Shown here in pieces: positions 23,675 to 31,721 of a stretch of DNA of 64,000 nucleotides. A program made the position numbers and the translations under genes. The stretch comes from Cupriavidus pampae (GTDB lineage Bacteria; Pseudomonadota; Gammaproteobacteria; Burkholderiales; Burkholderiaceae), in NCBI RefSeq assembly GCF_914271485.1, contig NZ_CAJZAG010000010.1:186001-250000 (forward strand), written 5' to 3'. Position 1 is the first letter of the stretch. Each line of letters starts with the position of its first letter. The notes beneath the pieces were generated by a model. That model was given only the letters and a program-made list of their open reading frames with translations, made no database searches and was not told where the DNA came from.

Positions 23675-24193
23675 TCACGGTCTGGACGGACTGCGGGATT
23701 GTTCGTCGAGGACGCTGCGATAGTCGCGCCCCGATTGCAGTTCGTCGCGGATGCGTCGTCGGACCATGTCCTTCTCGCGCATCAATTCCACGCTCGGCGC
23801 CTCCGGCGTCTGGCCGGAATACTGCAGATACAGCGCTTTATATGTCAGCTGGCTCAGAATCCATTCCTGCAGCAGCTTGCGCTGGCGTGCCACCTCGATG
23901 GCAAGTACCCGGTGCCGATGCAGCAGTCCTTCCACGGCGCCGCGCACGCGCGGCGACAGGTCCGGCTCTTCCGCCAGCAACGCGGCGAGATCGGCCAGCG
24001 TGTGTTCTTCGTGCCCGGATTCCTGCCCTGCATCCTGCCCTTGTTCTTGCTCTTCGCGTCGCGCGTCCCGGAGGGCGAGGTCACCCTTGGTCGCAGCAGA
24101 TTCTCCCAGCGCAGCCCAGGCGCGGTGTATGGATTGGTTGGCGGATTCACTGATGGGCCCGATGTCCGGACGCCGGATCTCTCCTGCGGTCAT
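23675..24193 (-). CDS. Hypothetical protein upstream of the sigma-54 activator
   Basis: About 172 residues from the ATG at 24193, which has GGGGAA upstream; the frame runs further to 24409 without a site. The protein is charged and probably helical. It has an acidic Glu/Gln stretch near residues 45-60, no membrane segment, and a C-terminal segment YRSVLDEQSRSPSRP. It lies 92 bases upstream of the activator gene on the same strand, so co-transcription is likely. I do not recognise a family. Confidence 0.6.
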   Translation of the reverse strand: MTAGEIRRPDIGPISESANQSIHRAWAALGESAATKGDLALRDARREEQEQGQDAGQESGHEEHTLADLAALLAEEPDLSPRVRGAVEGLLHRHRVLAIEVARQRKLLQEWILSQLTYKALYLQYSGQTPEAPSVELMREKDMVRRRIRDELQSGRDYRSVLDEQSRSPSRP

Positions 24194-24566
24194 GATCTGT
24201 TCCCCGTTGCACAACACCCCCGGCACTACACTTTCGCGATTACCACTTCTTCTCTGGATTCTGGCGTTATTGTTGATCGGCGCACATCGTCGGCGCGCTC
24301 TGCGTCTGGTGGTGGCGAAGCCGTCTCGAATGGCGGTCTGACGGTCTGGCGTGTGTTCGCCTTGCCTGCGGGCGAATCTGTATGTATTGCGAAGGAATGT
24401 CTGCCCCATTCCAACCGAGTCCGCAACCGGAAATCTGTGCTCAAGAGAGCTGATGTAATAGGTGCGGAGTCAAGAAAGGGCGCTCTTACGCGCCCCGTTT
24501 GCCACGCCTCTAGTTGAGTGCATTTGTGCCCGTTTGTCCAGCCCGTAGTGGGCGCTTTCAGCCTTA

Positions 24567-24586
24567 TCTCATACTTTTGTATGAGA
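24567..24586. other. Small hairpin in the intergenic region
   Basis: TCTCATAC and GTATGAGA pair around TTTT. The surrounding 24194-24759 gap is less GC-rich than the genes and holds two origin-type repeats but no convincing ORF. It should include the promoter of the leftward hypothetical/activator pair. Confidence 0.4.
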
Positions 24587-24672
24587 GCGAAACGCCGCTT
24601 CACCATTCGACCGCAAGGTAAATGAGCACTTACATTTAATGCGTTAGCGTTCACCGCATGGCGCTTTGATCG

Positions 24673-24691
24673 ACGCAGAAACGGGTACGCT
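24673..24691 (+). repeat. Dispersed origin-type repeat, copy D9
   Basis: Perfect ACGCAGAAACGGGTACGCT. Confidence 0.9.
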
Positions 24692-24720
24692 CGCGCACGT
24701 TTTTTACCCGCTCCACGCTC

Positions 24721-24738
24721 GCAGAAACGGGTACGCTT
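24721..24738 (+). repeat. Dispersed origin-type repeat, copy D10
   Basis: Perfect copy 48 bp start to start from D9, same orientation, immediately downstream of the permease stop codon. Confidence 0.9.
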
Positions 24739-24759
24739 GCCGAGCGCGATGTCGCCGCG

Positions 24760-26106
24760 TCAATGACCGGGCAAGTAGTAGAACTTGAAAACGAAGACCA
24801 CCGCGATGATCCATACAATGATCGGGACATCCTTCGCGCGTCCCGTCAGCAGCTTGAGCGCCGCGTACGTGATGAAGCCGAATGCGACACCGTTGGCAAC
24901 GGAGTAGGTGAATGGCATGCCTAGCGCGGTCAGCACCGCTGGCACGGCTTCCGTCACATCGTTCCATTCGATGTCGACGAGCTCGCGCAACATCAGGCAA
25001 GAGACGTAGAGCAACGCGGGCGCGGTCGCGTAAGCGGGCACGGTACCGGCGAGCGGTGCGAGGAACAGGCATGCGAGAAACAGCACGGCCACGGTGACCG
25101 CGGTAAGGCCCGTTCGGCCGCCCGCCTGCACGCCCGAGGCGCTTTCGATGTACGCGGTGGTGGATGACGTGCCCAGCAGGGAGCCCGCCATGATCGCCGT
25201 GCTATCCGCCATCAAAGCCTTGTTGAGGCGATCCATCTTGCCCGCCTTGAGCAGGCCCGCGCGATTGGCGACGCCCATCAGTGTGCCGGTGGCATCGAAC
25301 AGCTCCACGAGGAAGAAGACCAGCACGACGTTGATAATGCCGATCGACAGCGCTGCCGAGATATCGAGCTTGAATAGCGTGGGCGCAAGCGACGGCGGCA
25401 TCGAAACGACACCGTGGAACGCGTTGCCGCCGAAGAGAAAGCTCAGGACCGTGGTGAACAGGATGCCGATGAGGATCGCGCCTTTCACGCGCAGACGCTC
25501 GAGCGCGACGATCGCGAGAAAGCCCACAATCGCCATCACGGCGGCCGGCTGATGTAGATCACCGAGCGTCACCATGGTGACCGGATTTGCAACGATGATG
25601 CCGGCGTTCTTCAATGCGATGATCGCGAGGAACAGTCCGATGCCCGCGGTAATCGCCACGCGGATCGCGTGCGGAATGCCGTTGACGATCATCTCGCGGA
25701 TGCGCACGAGCGTTACCAGCAGGAACAGGCAGCCCGATATAAACACCGCGCCGAGTGCGGCTTCCCATGGCAGGCCCATGCCCTTGACGACGGTGTATGC
25801 GAAATACGCGTTGAGGCCCATGCCGGGCGCCATACCGATAGGGTAGTTCGCGTATAGCCCCATGATGAGCGTGCCAATCGCGGCGGCCACGCAGGTCGCG
25901 ACGAACACCGCATCCTTCGGCACACCGGCATCGCCGAGGATGCTCGGATTGACGAAGATGATGTAGGCCATTGTCAGGAACGTCGTGATGCCCGCGAGCA
26001 GTTCCGTGCGGACGTTCGTGTCGTGCTCGCGCAACCGGAAGTAGCGTTCGATCCAGGACGAAGACGCAAGGGACGCGTCCGGTGTCGGGGGCGCGGATAG
26101 TGGCAT
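24760..26106 (-). CDS. NCS2/AzgA-family purine permease
   Basis: A 448-residue membrane transporter with about 12-14 hydrophobic segments. It has [20 protein letters not shown] at the N-terminus, the conserved [11 protein letters not shown] and [14 protein letters not shown] segments and the [15 protein letters not shown] motif of AzgA/PbuG-type hypoxanthine-guanine-adenine:proton symporters. Substrate preference among purines is not decided. ATG 26106 is chosen because family homology begins there; the frame opens at 26226. I saw no purine riboswitch in 26107-26280. Confidence 0.88.
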   Translation of the reverse strand: MPLSAPPTPDASLASSSWIERYFRLREHDTNVRTELLAGITTFLTMAYIIFVNPSILGDAGVPKDAVFVATCVAAAIGTLIMGLYANYPIGMAPGMGLNAYFAYTVVKGMGLPWEAALGAVFISGCLFLLVTLVRIREMIVNGIPHAIRVAITAGIGLFLAIIALKNAGIIVANPVTMVTLGDLHQPAAVMAIVGFLAIVALERLRVKGAILIGILFTTVLSFLFGGNAFHGVVSMPPSLAPTLFKLDISAALSIGIINVVLVFFLVELFDATGTLMGVANRAGLLKAGKMDRLNKALMADSTAIMAGSLLGTSSTTAYIESASGVQAGGRTGLTAVTVAVLFLACLFLAPLAGTVPAYATAPALLYVSCLMLRELVDIEWNDVTEAVPAVLTALGMPFTYSVANGVAFGFITYAALKLLTGRAKDVPIIVWIIAVVFVFKFYYLPGH

Positions 26107-26280
26107 GGTTGGAGGACTCCGAGTTGTCGATCGCGGTCGCTCGACGGCGGTGGCGATTCCGTTGCACTGACAATAGCAACGAACACGCGCACGAGCGAGG
26201 TGCACGCGTGAGCGAAAAGGGCGCAATCATCCCACGTGTGGCGCCGTACGGCACCCCGCGACCTCGGGAATCACCCTACC

Positions 26281-26309
26281 TTGACGCTCCGGGGCATCCC
26301 TCGTATAAA
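26281..26309 (+). promoter_or_regulatory. Sigma-70 promoter of the first cold-shock gene
   Basis: TTGACG, a 17-base spacer, then TATAAA. A start near 26316 would give a leader of about 147 bases before the ATG at 26463, typical of cold-shock mRNAs with long structured 5' regions. Confidence 0.75.
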
Positions 26310-26462
26310 ATGCCCGGCAGATTCAAGCGACGAGGCAACAGCGCATTCGTTTGCCACCGTCTTGGTATTTCGGTTGTCCATGGTGTCCTTTCCTTGAGTT
26401 GGCAGTACGGTGGCGAGAAGCGCCATCGATTTCTTCATTTTTTTATTTGGAAAGCAAAGACC

Positions 26463-26672
26463 ATGTCCGCTCAAACCGGTATCGTGAAGTGGTTCAACGA
26501 CGCAAAGGGCTTCGGCTTCATCAAGCCGGACGCCGGCGGTGACGACCTGTTCGCCCACTTCTCGGAAGTCCGCGTGGAAGGTTTCAAGTCGCTGCAGGAA
26601 AATCAACGCGTGTCGTTCGAAGTCAAGAACGGCCCGAAGGGCCTGCAAGCCGCGAACATCACGCCGGTATAA
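26463..26672 (+). CDS. cspA: Cold-shock domain protein
   Basis: A 69-residue single cold-shock domain: RNP1-like KGFGFIKP and RNP2-like LFAHFSEV lie on the expected strands. Such proteins bind single-stranded RNA or DNA and act as RNA chaperones. GGAAAG precedes the ATG. The gene has its own strong promoter and a textbook terminator, so it is monocistronic. It sits directly left of the replication-origin repeats; a second Csp gene sits on the other side of repA. Confidence 0.95.
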   Translation: MSAQTGIVKWFNDAKGFGFIKPDAGGDDLFAHFSEVRVEGFKSLQENQRVSFEVKNGPKGLQAANITPV

Positions 26673-26712
26673 GTCGTTCGAGCCGGCGCCTGCGCGGCGC
26701 CACCGAACACGG

Positions 26713-26744
26713 AAAACCCTGCCCCAAGCGGCAGGGTTTTTTTT
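26713..26744 (+). terminator. Rho-independent terminator of the cold-shock gene
   Basis: AAACCCTGCC and GGCAGGGTTT pair around CCAAGC, followed by eight T residues in all. It isolates the origin region from cspA transcription. Confidence 0.92.
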
Positions 26745-26797
26745 CGTCCATAGGTTTCGCCACCCCTCCACGGCCCCGCTTGTCGCGCGACGGTTCG

Positions 26798-28059
26798 CAG
26801 AAACGGGTTCGCAGAAACGGGTTCGCTTTCGCTAGTTCGCACGCAGAAACGGGTACGGCACGCTTGTCGCGGATCGCTCGGAAGCGCTGCGCGCATCTGA
26901 AAACCTCCTTCTCCAGCAAAATTATTTCGCGCAGAAACGGGTACGCTCTGGCCCGGCTCGCGACCAATCGCGCACGCAGAATCGGGTACGCTTTTGGGGT
27001 GTCATCGCCCGCAAAGCCACTGTGGGCAACGTTATCCCCGCAGAATCGGGTACGAAAGCGACGGCGGGGACGCCTTGCATCCCGCGTTCGCGACGCTGCG
27101 CAGAAACGGGTACGCTTTGCCACCCCGTCGAGACGCTCTCCCTTCCGCAGAATCGGGTACGCCCGGCGTATACCTCGCCGGTATACGTGTCGGTATACGT
27201 AAACCCAATGGGCAAACGTCGCGCAGAAACGGGTACGGTTTTGAAAACGCGATCGCGGTTTACGTCCGTATACAGTGAGTGCTGGCTCGGGCGGAACCCG
27301 CGCGTATACGTATACGTCGGCGCGCACGCCACAATCTTGCCCGCGCCAGGCACGCAGAAGTAGGTACGCTTGGCGATTTTCGGATGACGAAATGTAGCGC
27401 AGAAATGGGTACGCTTTGGGCCGCAATCCGGCCGGGGGCCTGGTTTCGCAGAAATTGGTACGCCGCAGAAACGGGTACGCTTCGAGGTGCTGCGGGGTGC
27501 CAACCTCGGCGACGCAGAAGTAGGTACGGTCAGCGCGGAGACTTGCGCAGAAACGGGTACGCTTCAGGCAGAAAGCCACGCGAATGCGTACTCGATTCTG
27601 CGTGGATAACCCGGTTTGCGATGCTCTGGAGCACCAGCACAGTGACACGTGGCGCGCATCGCGCAGAATCGGGTACGCTTTGGCGCGAAAATCTGTGGAA
27701 AAGCCTGTGGAATCACAGAGTTATCCCCGCTGAATCAGGTTCGCCCTATGCGCTGAAACGGGTTCGGTTTGCCGCAGATTCGGGTTCGGGGCTACGCAGA
27801 AACGAGTACGGAAGCACGCAGAATCGGGTACGCAGAGGGCAATATTCGGCTTTGAAATCAAGCACGTATACGTCGCGTATACGGTTTACAAGTAGTTAAC
27901 CCGTATCGGTATCGTTTACTTGTAGCTGATGTGCAGCCAACCGTGGACAACCCTTCGGGATTGCCCACCGTGTGCCTGCCATCCAGCAACGATTGAGAGC
28001 CCTCTGGGCCCAACACAACGGGCCTGCGGGAAAATCCTTTGCGTACCTGTTTCTGCGTG
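26798..28059 (+). repeat. Iteron-like repeat array (about 23 copies)
   Basis: Degenerate copies of GCAGAAACGGGTACGC begin near 26798, 26811, 26842, 26930, 26976, 27040, 27100, 27148, 27223, 27354, 27399, 27449, 27465, 27514, 27547, 27663, 27729, 27753, 27774, 27796 and 27817 in one orientation, and near 27586 and 28038 in the other. Variable positions are AAAC/AATC/AAAT/AAGT before GGGT, and TACG/TTCG. Spacing is irregular (16 to 130 bases). The array lies immediately upstream of repA with no gene in it, as expected for Rep-binding sites. Confidence 0.9.
27168..27882. repeat. GTATAC palindrome cluster
   Basis: GTATAC occurs at 27168, 27181, 27193, 27268, 27304, 27310, 27866 and 27877, often extended to CGTATACG or GGTATACG. 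Two related direct repeats GTTTACNNGTAG follow at 27884 and 27914. These could be a second class of Rep site or the repA operator. Confidence 0.75.
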
Positions 28060-28111
28060 ACAAGAAGAATTGCTTCGCGTACAAAGGCGGGTAACTTGAA
28101 GCACGTCCCTT

Positions 28112-29203
28112 ATGGCCACCAAACGCTCCCTCGCCTCTGAGGATCGCTCCGTCCTGGATCTGGAACGCGAGCCGTCCAGAATCATCGTTCCCGGCCACGA
28201 GAACCCCCTGGTCCCGTCCGAGAAATTCCAGCGTCTGTTCGACGAGGCGCAGGCTATGGAACGCGAGGACGCATGGCAAAGCGGGGAAGTGGGCTTTCTG
28301 AGTCGTGCCAGCGTGCAGGTAACACTGCCGTACCGCGCGCCCAAGGGCGCGCCGCCAGTCTGGACGCGTACTAGCGGCAATATCTCGCTGATGATTCAGC
28401 CCGGCTACTTCACGCAGCAGCGGTCGGAACGCGCATCCAACGGCCGCCAGAAGCTCGTGTCCGAAACGGTATCGCTTGGCTATCCTTATGGCTCCTATCC
28501 GCGCCTGATGCTGGCGTGGATCGGCAAGGAGATCATGGCCAAGAAGAAGCGCGGCGAGTTTACCGGCACGGTGGATGACCGGCGTATTTCGCTCGGCAAT
28601 TCGCTATCCGAGTTCATGTACAACCTCGGCATTCCGATGGCGACCGGCGGCAAGCGCGGCACGATGACGCTCGTGCGGCAGCAGATGATCCGCCTGTTCT
28701 CCGCCACGATTGCGATCGTGCAGAACAAGTCCACGCCGAGCCAGAACCAGAATCCGAATCACGAGCCGCTGGCCATCGATCGGGTGGGCTATTTGCTTGC
28801 GGATCAATTGTCCACGTGGTGGGATCCCATGCAACCAGGGCAGGGCTCGATGTTCGAGAGCTTCGTGGTGCTGTCGGAGCCGTTCTTCAACGAACTCGTC
28901 AATCGTCCCGTGCCGGTCGATATGCGTGCGCTCAAGGCGCTCAAGCAGTCACCGTTCGCGCTCGACGTGTATTCGTGGCTGACCTATCGCTTCTTTACGA
29001 TTCAGCGCCGCACGGAAATTCCGTGGGAAGCGCTGCAGTCGCAGTTCGGTACCGAGACGGAAAGCGAGCGCAAGTTCCGCGCACTGTTCCGCAAGGCTCT
29101 AAAGGACGTGCTGGTGGTTTATCCCGGCGCAAAGGTCGATGCCGATTCGTCGAAGTCGCTGATCCTGCAGCCTTCGCGTACCAGCGTGCGGAAGCTCGCT
29201 TAA
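28112..29203 (+). CDS. repA: Plasmid-type replication initiator protein
   Basis: The 363-residue protein matches the RepA_C type of initiator found on Ralstonia/Cupriavidus megaplasmids and second chromosomes. Visible are SRASVQVTLPYRAPKG near residue 65, GYPYGSYPRLMLAWIGKE near residue 125, TLVRQQMIRLFSATIAI and the C-terminal SPFALDVYSWLTYRFF winged-helix-like segment. It should bind the upstream iterons and load the replisome together with DnaA. ATG 28112 lacks a strong ribosome site, which is common for limiting initiators. An iteron copy ends 52 bases before the start, so autoregulation is possible. A bidirectional terminator follows. Confidence 0.9.
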   Translation: MATKRSLASEDRSVLDLEREPSRIIVPGHENPLVPSEKFQRLFDEAQAMEREDAWQSGEVGFLSRASVQVTLPYRAPKGAPPVWTRTSGNISLMIQPGYFTQQRSERASNGRQKLVSETVSLGYPYGSYPRLMLAWIGKEIMAKKKRGEFTGTVDDRRISLGNSLSEFMYNLGIPMATGGKRGTMTLVRQQMIRLFSATIAIVQNKSTPSQNQNPNHEPLAIDRVGYLLADQLSTWWDPMQPGQGSMFESFVVLSEPFFNELVNRPVPVDMRALKALKQSPFALDVYSWLTYRFFTIQRRTEIPWEALQSQFGTETESERKFRALFRKALKDVLVVYPGAKVDADSSKSLILQPSRTSVRKLA

Positions 29204-29275
29204 GCCGGGTCGGGACACGAGTAAGGGCAAGGGGCGACCGGACAACCAACCGGAGAACCTGACGGACAGCTGAAC

Positions 29276-29310
29276 GCAAAAAGGGCAAGCATTGCGCTTG
29301 CCCTTTTTGC
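29276..29310. terminator. Bidirectional terminator between repA and csp
   Basis: 15-base perfect arms GCAAAAAGGGCAAGC and GCTTGCCCTTTTTGC around ATTGC. T runs on both strands fit the convergent genes ending at 29203 and 29364. Confidence 0.93.
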
Positions 29311-29363
29311 TGCCACGACGCTGACCGCTCGCCGCGGCGATAGGCGTATATCTGAAGTCGAGC

Positions 29364-29567
29364 TCAGGCCGCCTTGATGCCCGAAGCCTGCAGACCCTTA
29401 GGACCTTGCTTGACTTCAAACGTCACACGTTGACCGTCCTTCAGAGTCTTGAAGCCCGAACCCTGGATTTCGGAGAAGTGCGCGAACAGATCGGCGCCGC
29501 CGTCGTCCGGGGTGATGAAGCCAAAGCCTTTGGTCTCGTTGAACCACTTGACCGTACCGGTTGCCAT
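29364..29567 (-). CDS. cspA: Cold-shock domain protein
   Basis: A 67-residue single cold-shock domain ([27 protein letters not shown]). It is a paralog of the protein at 26463 with about two thirds identity by eye. The start at 29567 has AAAGGA upstream; the frame extends 11 codons further without reason. It is transcribed towards repA, inserted between repA and parA, which are usually neighbours. Its leader is about 120 bases long. Confidence 0.94.
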   Translation of the reverse strand: MATGTVKWFNETKGFGFITPDDGGADLFAHFSEIQGSGFKTLKDGQRVTFEVKQGPKGLQASGIKAA

Positions 29568-29695
29568 AGGAATATCCTTTCGAAGCAAGTTCTTGTACAC
29601 AACGCAAACAACCGTTCAAGCACGTTGAGGTCTCGTTGATACCGAACGGAAGTCGACGAGGTTTGACACGATGACTTGACTCGACTGTAGCGCGC

Positions 29696-29724
29696 ATCAT
29701 AACCAGTTTGTTCTGCTGTGTCAT
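29696..29724 (-). promoter_or_regulatory. Promoter of the second cold-shock gene
   Basis: On the minus strand: ATGACA, a 17-base spacer, TATGAT (five of six matches at each box). Predicted start near 29689. Confidence 0.6.
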
Positions 29725-29882
29725 GTGCGGGGTAATGCGCACTGCCTTTACTTTAGGCGGATTGCATGTCTCTTTTCAAGCAGAAGAATCCCCAAGATTC
29801 CACACGCTTTGCGTTACATCATGATTTATTGCCGAATGGCACGTGCGTCCACCCCACGTAATGGGGAGGGAATGTGCGTTGC

Positions 29883-29909
29883 CAAATTTAATATTTAAAT
29901 AATTGAAAT
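29883..29909. other. Short AT-rich tract upstream of parA
   Basis: A 27-base stretch with almost no G/C, unusual in this GC-rich window. It could be a duplex-unwinding element or an UP-type promoter element for parA. Not decided. Confidence 0.4.
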
Positions 29910-29913
29910 GCGG

Positions 29914-29942
29914 TTGAATACCCAGTCCAATTTGGCTAAAGT
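29914..29942 (+). promoter_or_regulatory. Candidate parAB promoter
   Basis: TTGAAT, 17 bases, TAAAGT. The start would fall just before the TTTCAGCGCTGAAA palindrome. Matches are 4/6 at each box. Confidence 0.4.
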
Positions 29943-29971
29943 TGCGTCTGGCAGCGGTAGCGTCAAACGCG

Positions 29972-29987
29972 CTTTCAGCGCTGAAAG
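29972..29987. other. parS: Candidate parS centromere site 1
   Basis: Perfect 16-bp palindrome CTTTCAGCGCTGAAAG, 55 bases upstream of parA. Its 14-bp core recurs inside parB at 30869. Long palindromes near parAB are the usual form of ParB sites. Confidence 0.65.
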
Positions 29988-29996
29988 TATCTGAAA

Positions 29997-30010
29997 GTAC
30001 CTCCAGGTAC
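29997..30010. promoter_or_regulatory. Palindrome upstream of parA
   Basis: GTACCTCCAGGTAC: six-base arms around CC, 31 bases before the parA start codon. Possible ParA/ParB autoregulatory operator. Confidence 0.4.
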
Positions 30011-30041
30011 CTCGCTGAAAAAACTGAAAAGAGAGGCCGAA

Positions 30042-30698
30042 GTGGCAGCAAAAATCATCACCGTCTTCAACCAGAAGGGCGGTTGCGGCAAGACCACGGT
30101 CAGCATGCATCTGGCTGGAACGCTGGGTTTGCGCGGCGCGCGCTCGATGCTCGTCGATATGGACGAACAGGGGACGGCGACGCGATGGGCTGCCCAGGCG
30201 ACCGATGAGCGGCCCTTCCCGGCTTCGGTGATCGGTCTTGCCCCGTCGGGCGGGGCGATGCACCGCGAAGTTCGCAAATTTATCCACGATTACGATTACA
30301 TCCTCGTCGACTGTCCGCCAGCCGTGCATTCGGCAGCGCCGTCGAGCGCATTGCTGATTTCCGACCTCGCGATCATTCCAGTCGTGCCATCGCCGCCAGA
30401 CCTATGGGCCGCGGTGGCGGCGAAGACGCTGGCGCGCCACGCCCAGGTCCAGAACGAAACGCTGCAGATTCGCGTGATGGCGAACATGGTGCAACGCCGG
30501 GTCTCGATTGCCAGGCAGGCGATCGAAATTCTTGGTGACGATGACGACGTGCCGCTGCTGAATGCGATGGTCGGCTCTCGCTCCGCGTTTCGCGAGTGCC
30601 AGGCGATCGGCTGCACCGTGCACGGCGTGCCGGGCGCGCGCGAGGCCGTACAGGAGGTCGACATGATGGTCGACGAGATCCTGTCCCTGATTGAGTAA
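30042..30698 (+). CDS. parA: ParA-type partition ATPase
   Basis: A 218-residue short (type Ib-like) ParA with deviant Walker A KGGCGKTT at residues 13-20, Walker A' LVDMDEQGTAT and Walker B ILVDCPPAV. The family forms dynamic filaments or gradients on nucleoid DNA that move ParB-parS complexes. Start is GTG at 30042 with AGAGAGG upstream. It is followed after six bases by parB. It lacks the N-terminal helix-turn-helix of type Ia proteins, so autoregulation would rely on ParB. Confidence 0.95.
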   Translation: MAAKIITVFNQKGGCGKTTVSMHLAGTLGLRGARSMLVDMDEQGTATRWAAQATDERPFPASVIGLAPSGGAMHREVRKFIHDYDYILVDCPPAVHSAAPSSALLISDLAIIPVVPSPPDLWAAVAAKTLARHAQVQNETLQIRVMANMVQRRVSIARQAIEILGDDDDVPLLNAMVGSRSAFRECQAIGCTVHGVPGAREAVQEVDMMVDEILSLIE

Positions 30699-30704
30699 GA
30701 AAGT

Positions 30705-31721
30705 ATGGCCACAAAATTGAAGAGTCTGAAGGCCGGCATGCTCGCCGGGATGGCTGCGGAGAAGACCCGCAGCGACACGATCGATCGGTTTGCCCGCGCA
30801 GAGGCGGCGATCTCCCGACATCCACATGGCTTGTTGCAGGGGCGTCCGCCCGGCGAGGCGGTGGCAGGTTTCAGCGCTGAAAGTGCGGAAACCGTGGAAA
30901 GCGGCCGGCAGCTGATTCGCATCGCGCTCTCCAACCTGCACGACAATCCGCTCAATGCGCGCCGGATCTACGATCCCGCCGTGGTGCAGGAGCGGGCCGC
31001 CTCGATCGCGACTCACGGACAAAAGACCCCGGGCCTGGCGGCGCCGGATCCCGCGCGTCCCGGACACTACATCCTGATCGACGGGCATTACCGCAAGCGC
31101 GCCCTCGCGTCCGCGGGCAAGCTCGACATGGAATGCTTCATCGAGAGCGACCTCGGCGATCTCGATTTCTATCGGCTCTCGTTCCTGATGAACGAGCAGC
31201 GCTCGGACCAGTCGGCCCTCGACAATGCCATCGCCTGGCGGCAGCTCCTGGACGAGGGCAAGGTCCAGAAGGAAGAGGAAATCTGCGAGCTGACGGGCAT
31301 GTCGGCGGGTACCGTCAACAAGACTCTGGCGTTGCTGAAGTTGCCGGAGTCTGTACTTGGCGCGATGCGCGAGCGTCCCAGCGCGATTGGGATCGCGGCG
31401 GGCTACGAGCTGACGCTGTTCTTCAAGCTCGCTGGCGAGGATCGCACGCGCGACCTCGTGAGCCGGATTTTGGTCGACGGCCTGTCGAGTCGCGAAGTGG
31501 AGGCGATCCGAAAGCAGGCGCAAGAGGGCAAGTCGCGCAAGGTCAAGGAAATCAGCCGGCAATACAAGATCCGTACCGACGCGGGGCAACTGCTCGGCAC
31601 GATCAAAGAGTGGGACTCTGGGCGCGTCATGCTCGACGTGCAGCTCGCGGATCGCAACGCACGCGAAGATCTCGTCGAGTTACTGAAGACGCGATTCGGG
31701 CTCGATAAAACGCTTATCTGA
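30705..31721 (+). CDS. parB: ParB-type centromere-binding protein
   Basis: A 338-residue protein with a ParB/Srx-like N-terminal domain (about 65-160, including GHYRKRAL in place of the chromosomal GERRxRA box). The helix-turn-helix EEEICELTGMSAGTVNKTLALLKLP follows near residue 190, with a basic C-terminal region. It should bind parS and partner ParA. A copy of the candidate parS palindrome lies within its coding sequence at 30869-30882. Its 3' end overlaps the convergent integrase-like gene by 42 bases. Confidence 0.93.
   Translation: MATKLKSLKAGMLAGMAAEKTRSDTIDRFARAEAAISRHPHGLLQGRPPGEAVAGFSAESAETVESGRQLIRIALSNLHDNPLNARRIYDPAVVQERAASIATHGQKTPGLAAPDPARPGHYILIDGHYRKRALASAGKLDMECFIESDLGDLDFYRLSFLMNEQRSDQSALDNAIAWRQLLDEGKVQKEEEICELTGMSAGTVNKTLALLKLPESVLGAMRERPSAIGIAAGYELTLFFKLAGEDRTRDLVSRILVDGLSSREVEAIRKQAQEGKSRKVKEISRQYKIRTDAGQLLGTIKEWDSGRVMLDVQLADRNAREDLVELLKTRFGLDKTLI
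30869..30882. other. parS: Candidate parS centromere site 2, inside parB
   Basis: TTTCAGCGCTGAAA, the same 14-bp palindrome as the site upstream of parA, located at codons 55-60 of parB. Confidence 0.6.

Larger units (their letters stand above)
26780..28111. other. Probable replication origin of the chromid
   Basis: This gene-free 1.3 kb contains the repeat array, eight GTATAC palindromes and DnaA-box-like sequences, and ends at repA. One DnaA box matches TTWTNCACA fully (complement of TGTGGAAAA, 27694-27702); CGTGGATAA at 27601 and two TTATCCCCG sites near 27033 and 27721 are near matches. ORFs through the region consist only of translated repeats and are not genes. The assignment as origin is an inference from this layout. 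Confidence 0.75.

Noticed and set aside
26107-26280. Purine riboswitch upstream of the NCS2 permease
   Set aside because: No conserved purine-aptamer loop sequences or P1 pairing could be found by eye.
26780-27900. Several long ORFs through the iteron field on both strands
   Set aside because: Their translations consist of repeated ETGTL, RRNGYA or KRTRFC-like peptides, which are the iteron read in different frames. They have no ribosome sites or family similarity.
26798-28059. CRISPR-like array
   Set aside because: Units are only about 16-20 bp, degenerate and irregularly spaced (16-130 bp), the motif also occurs far away, and there are no cas genes.
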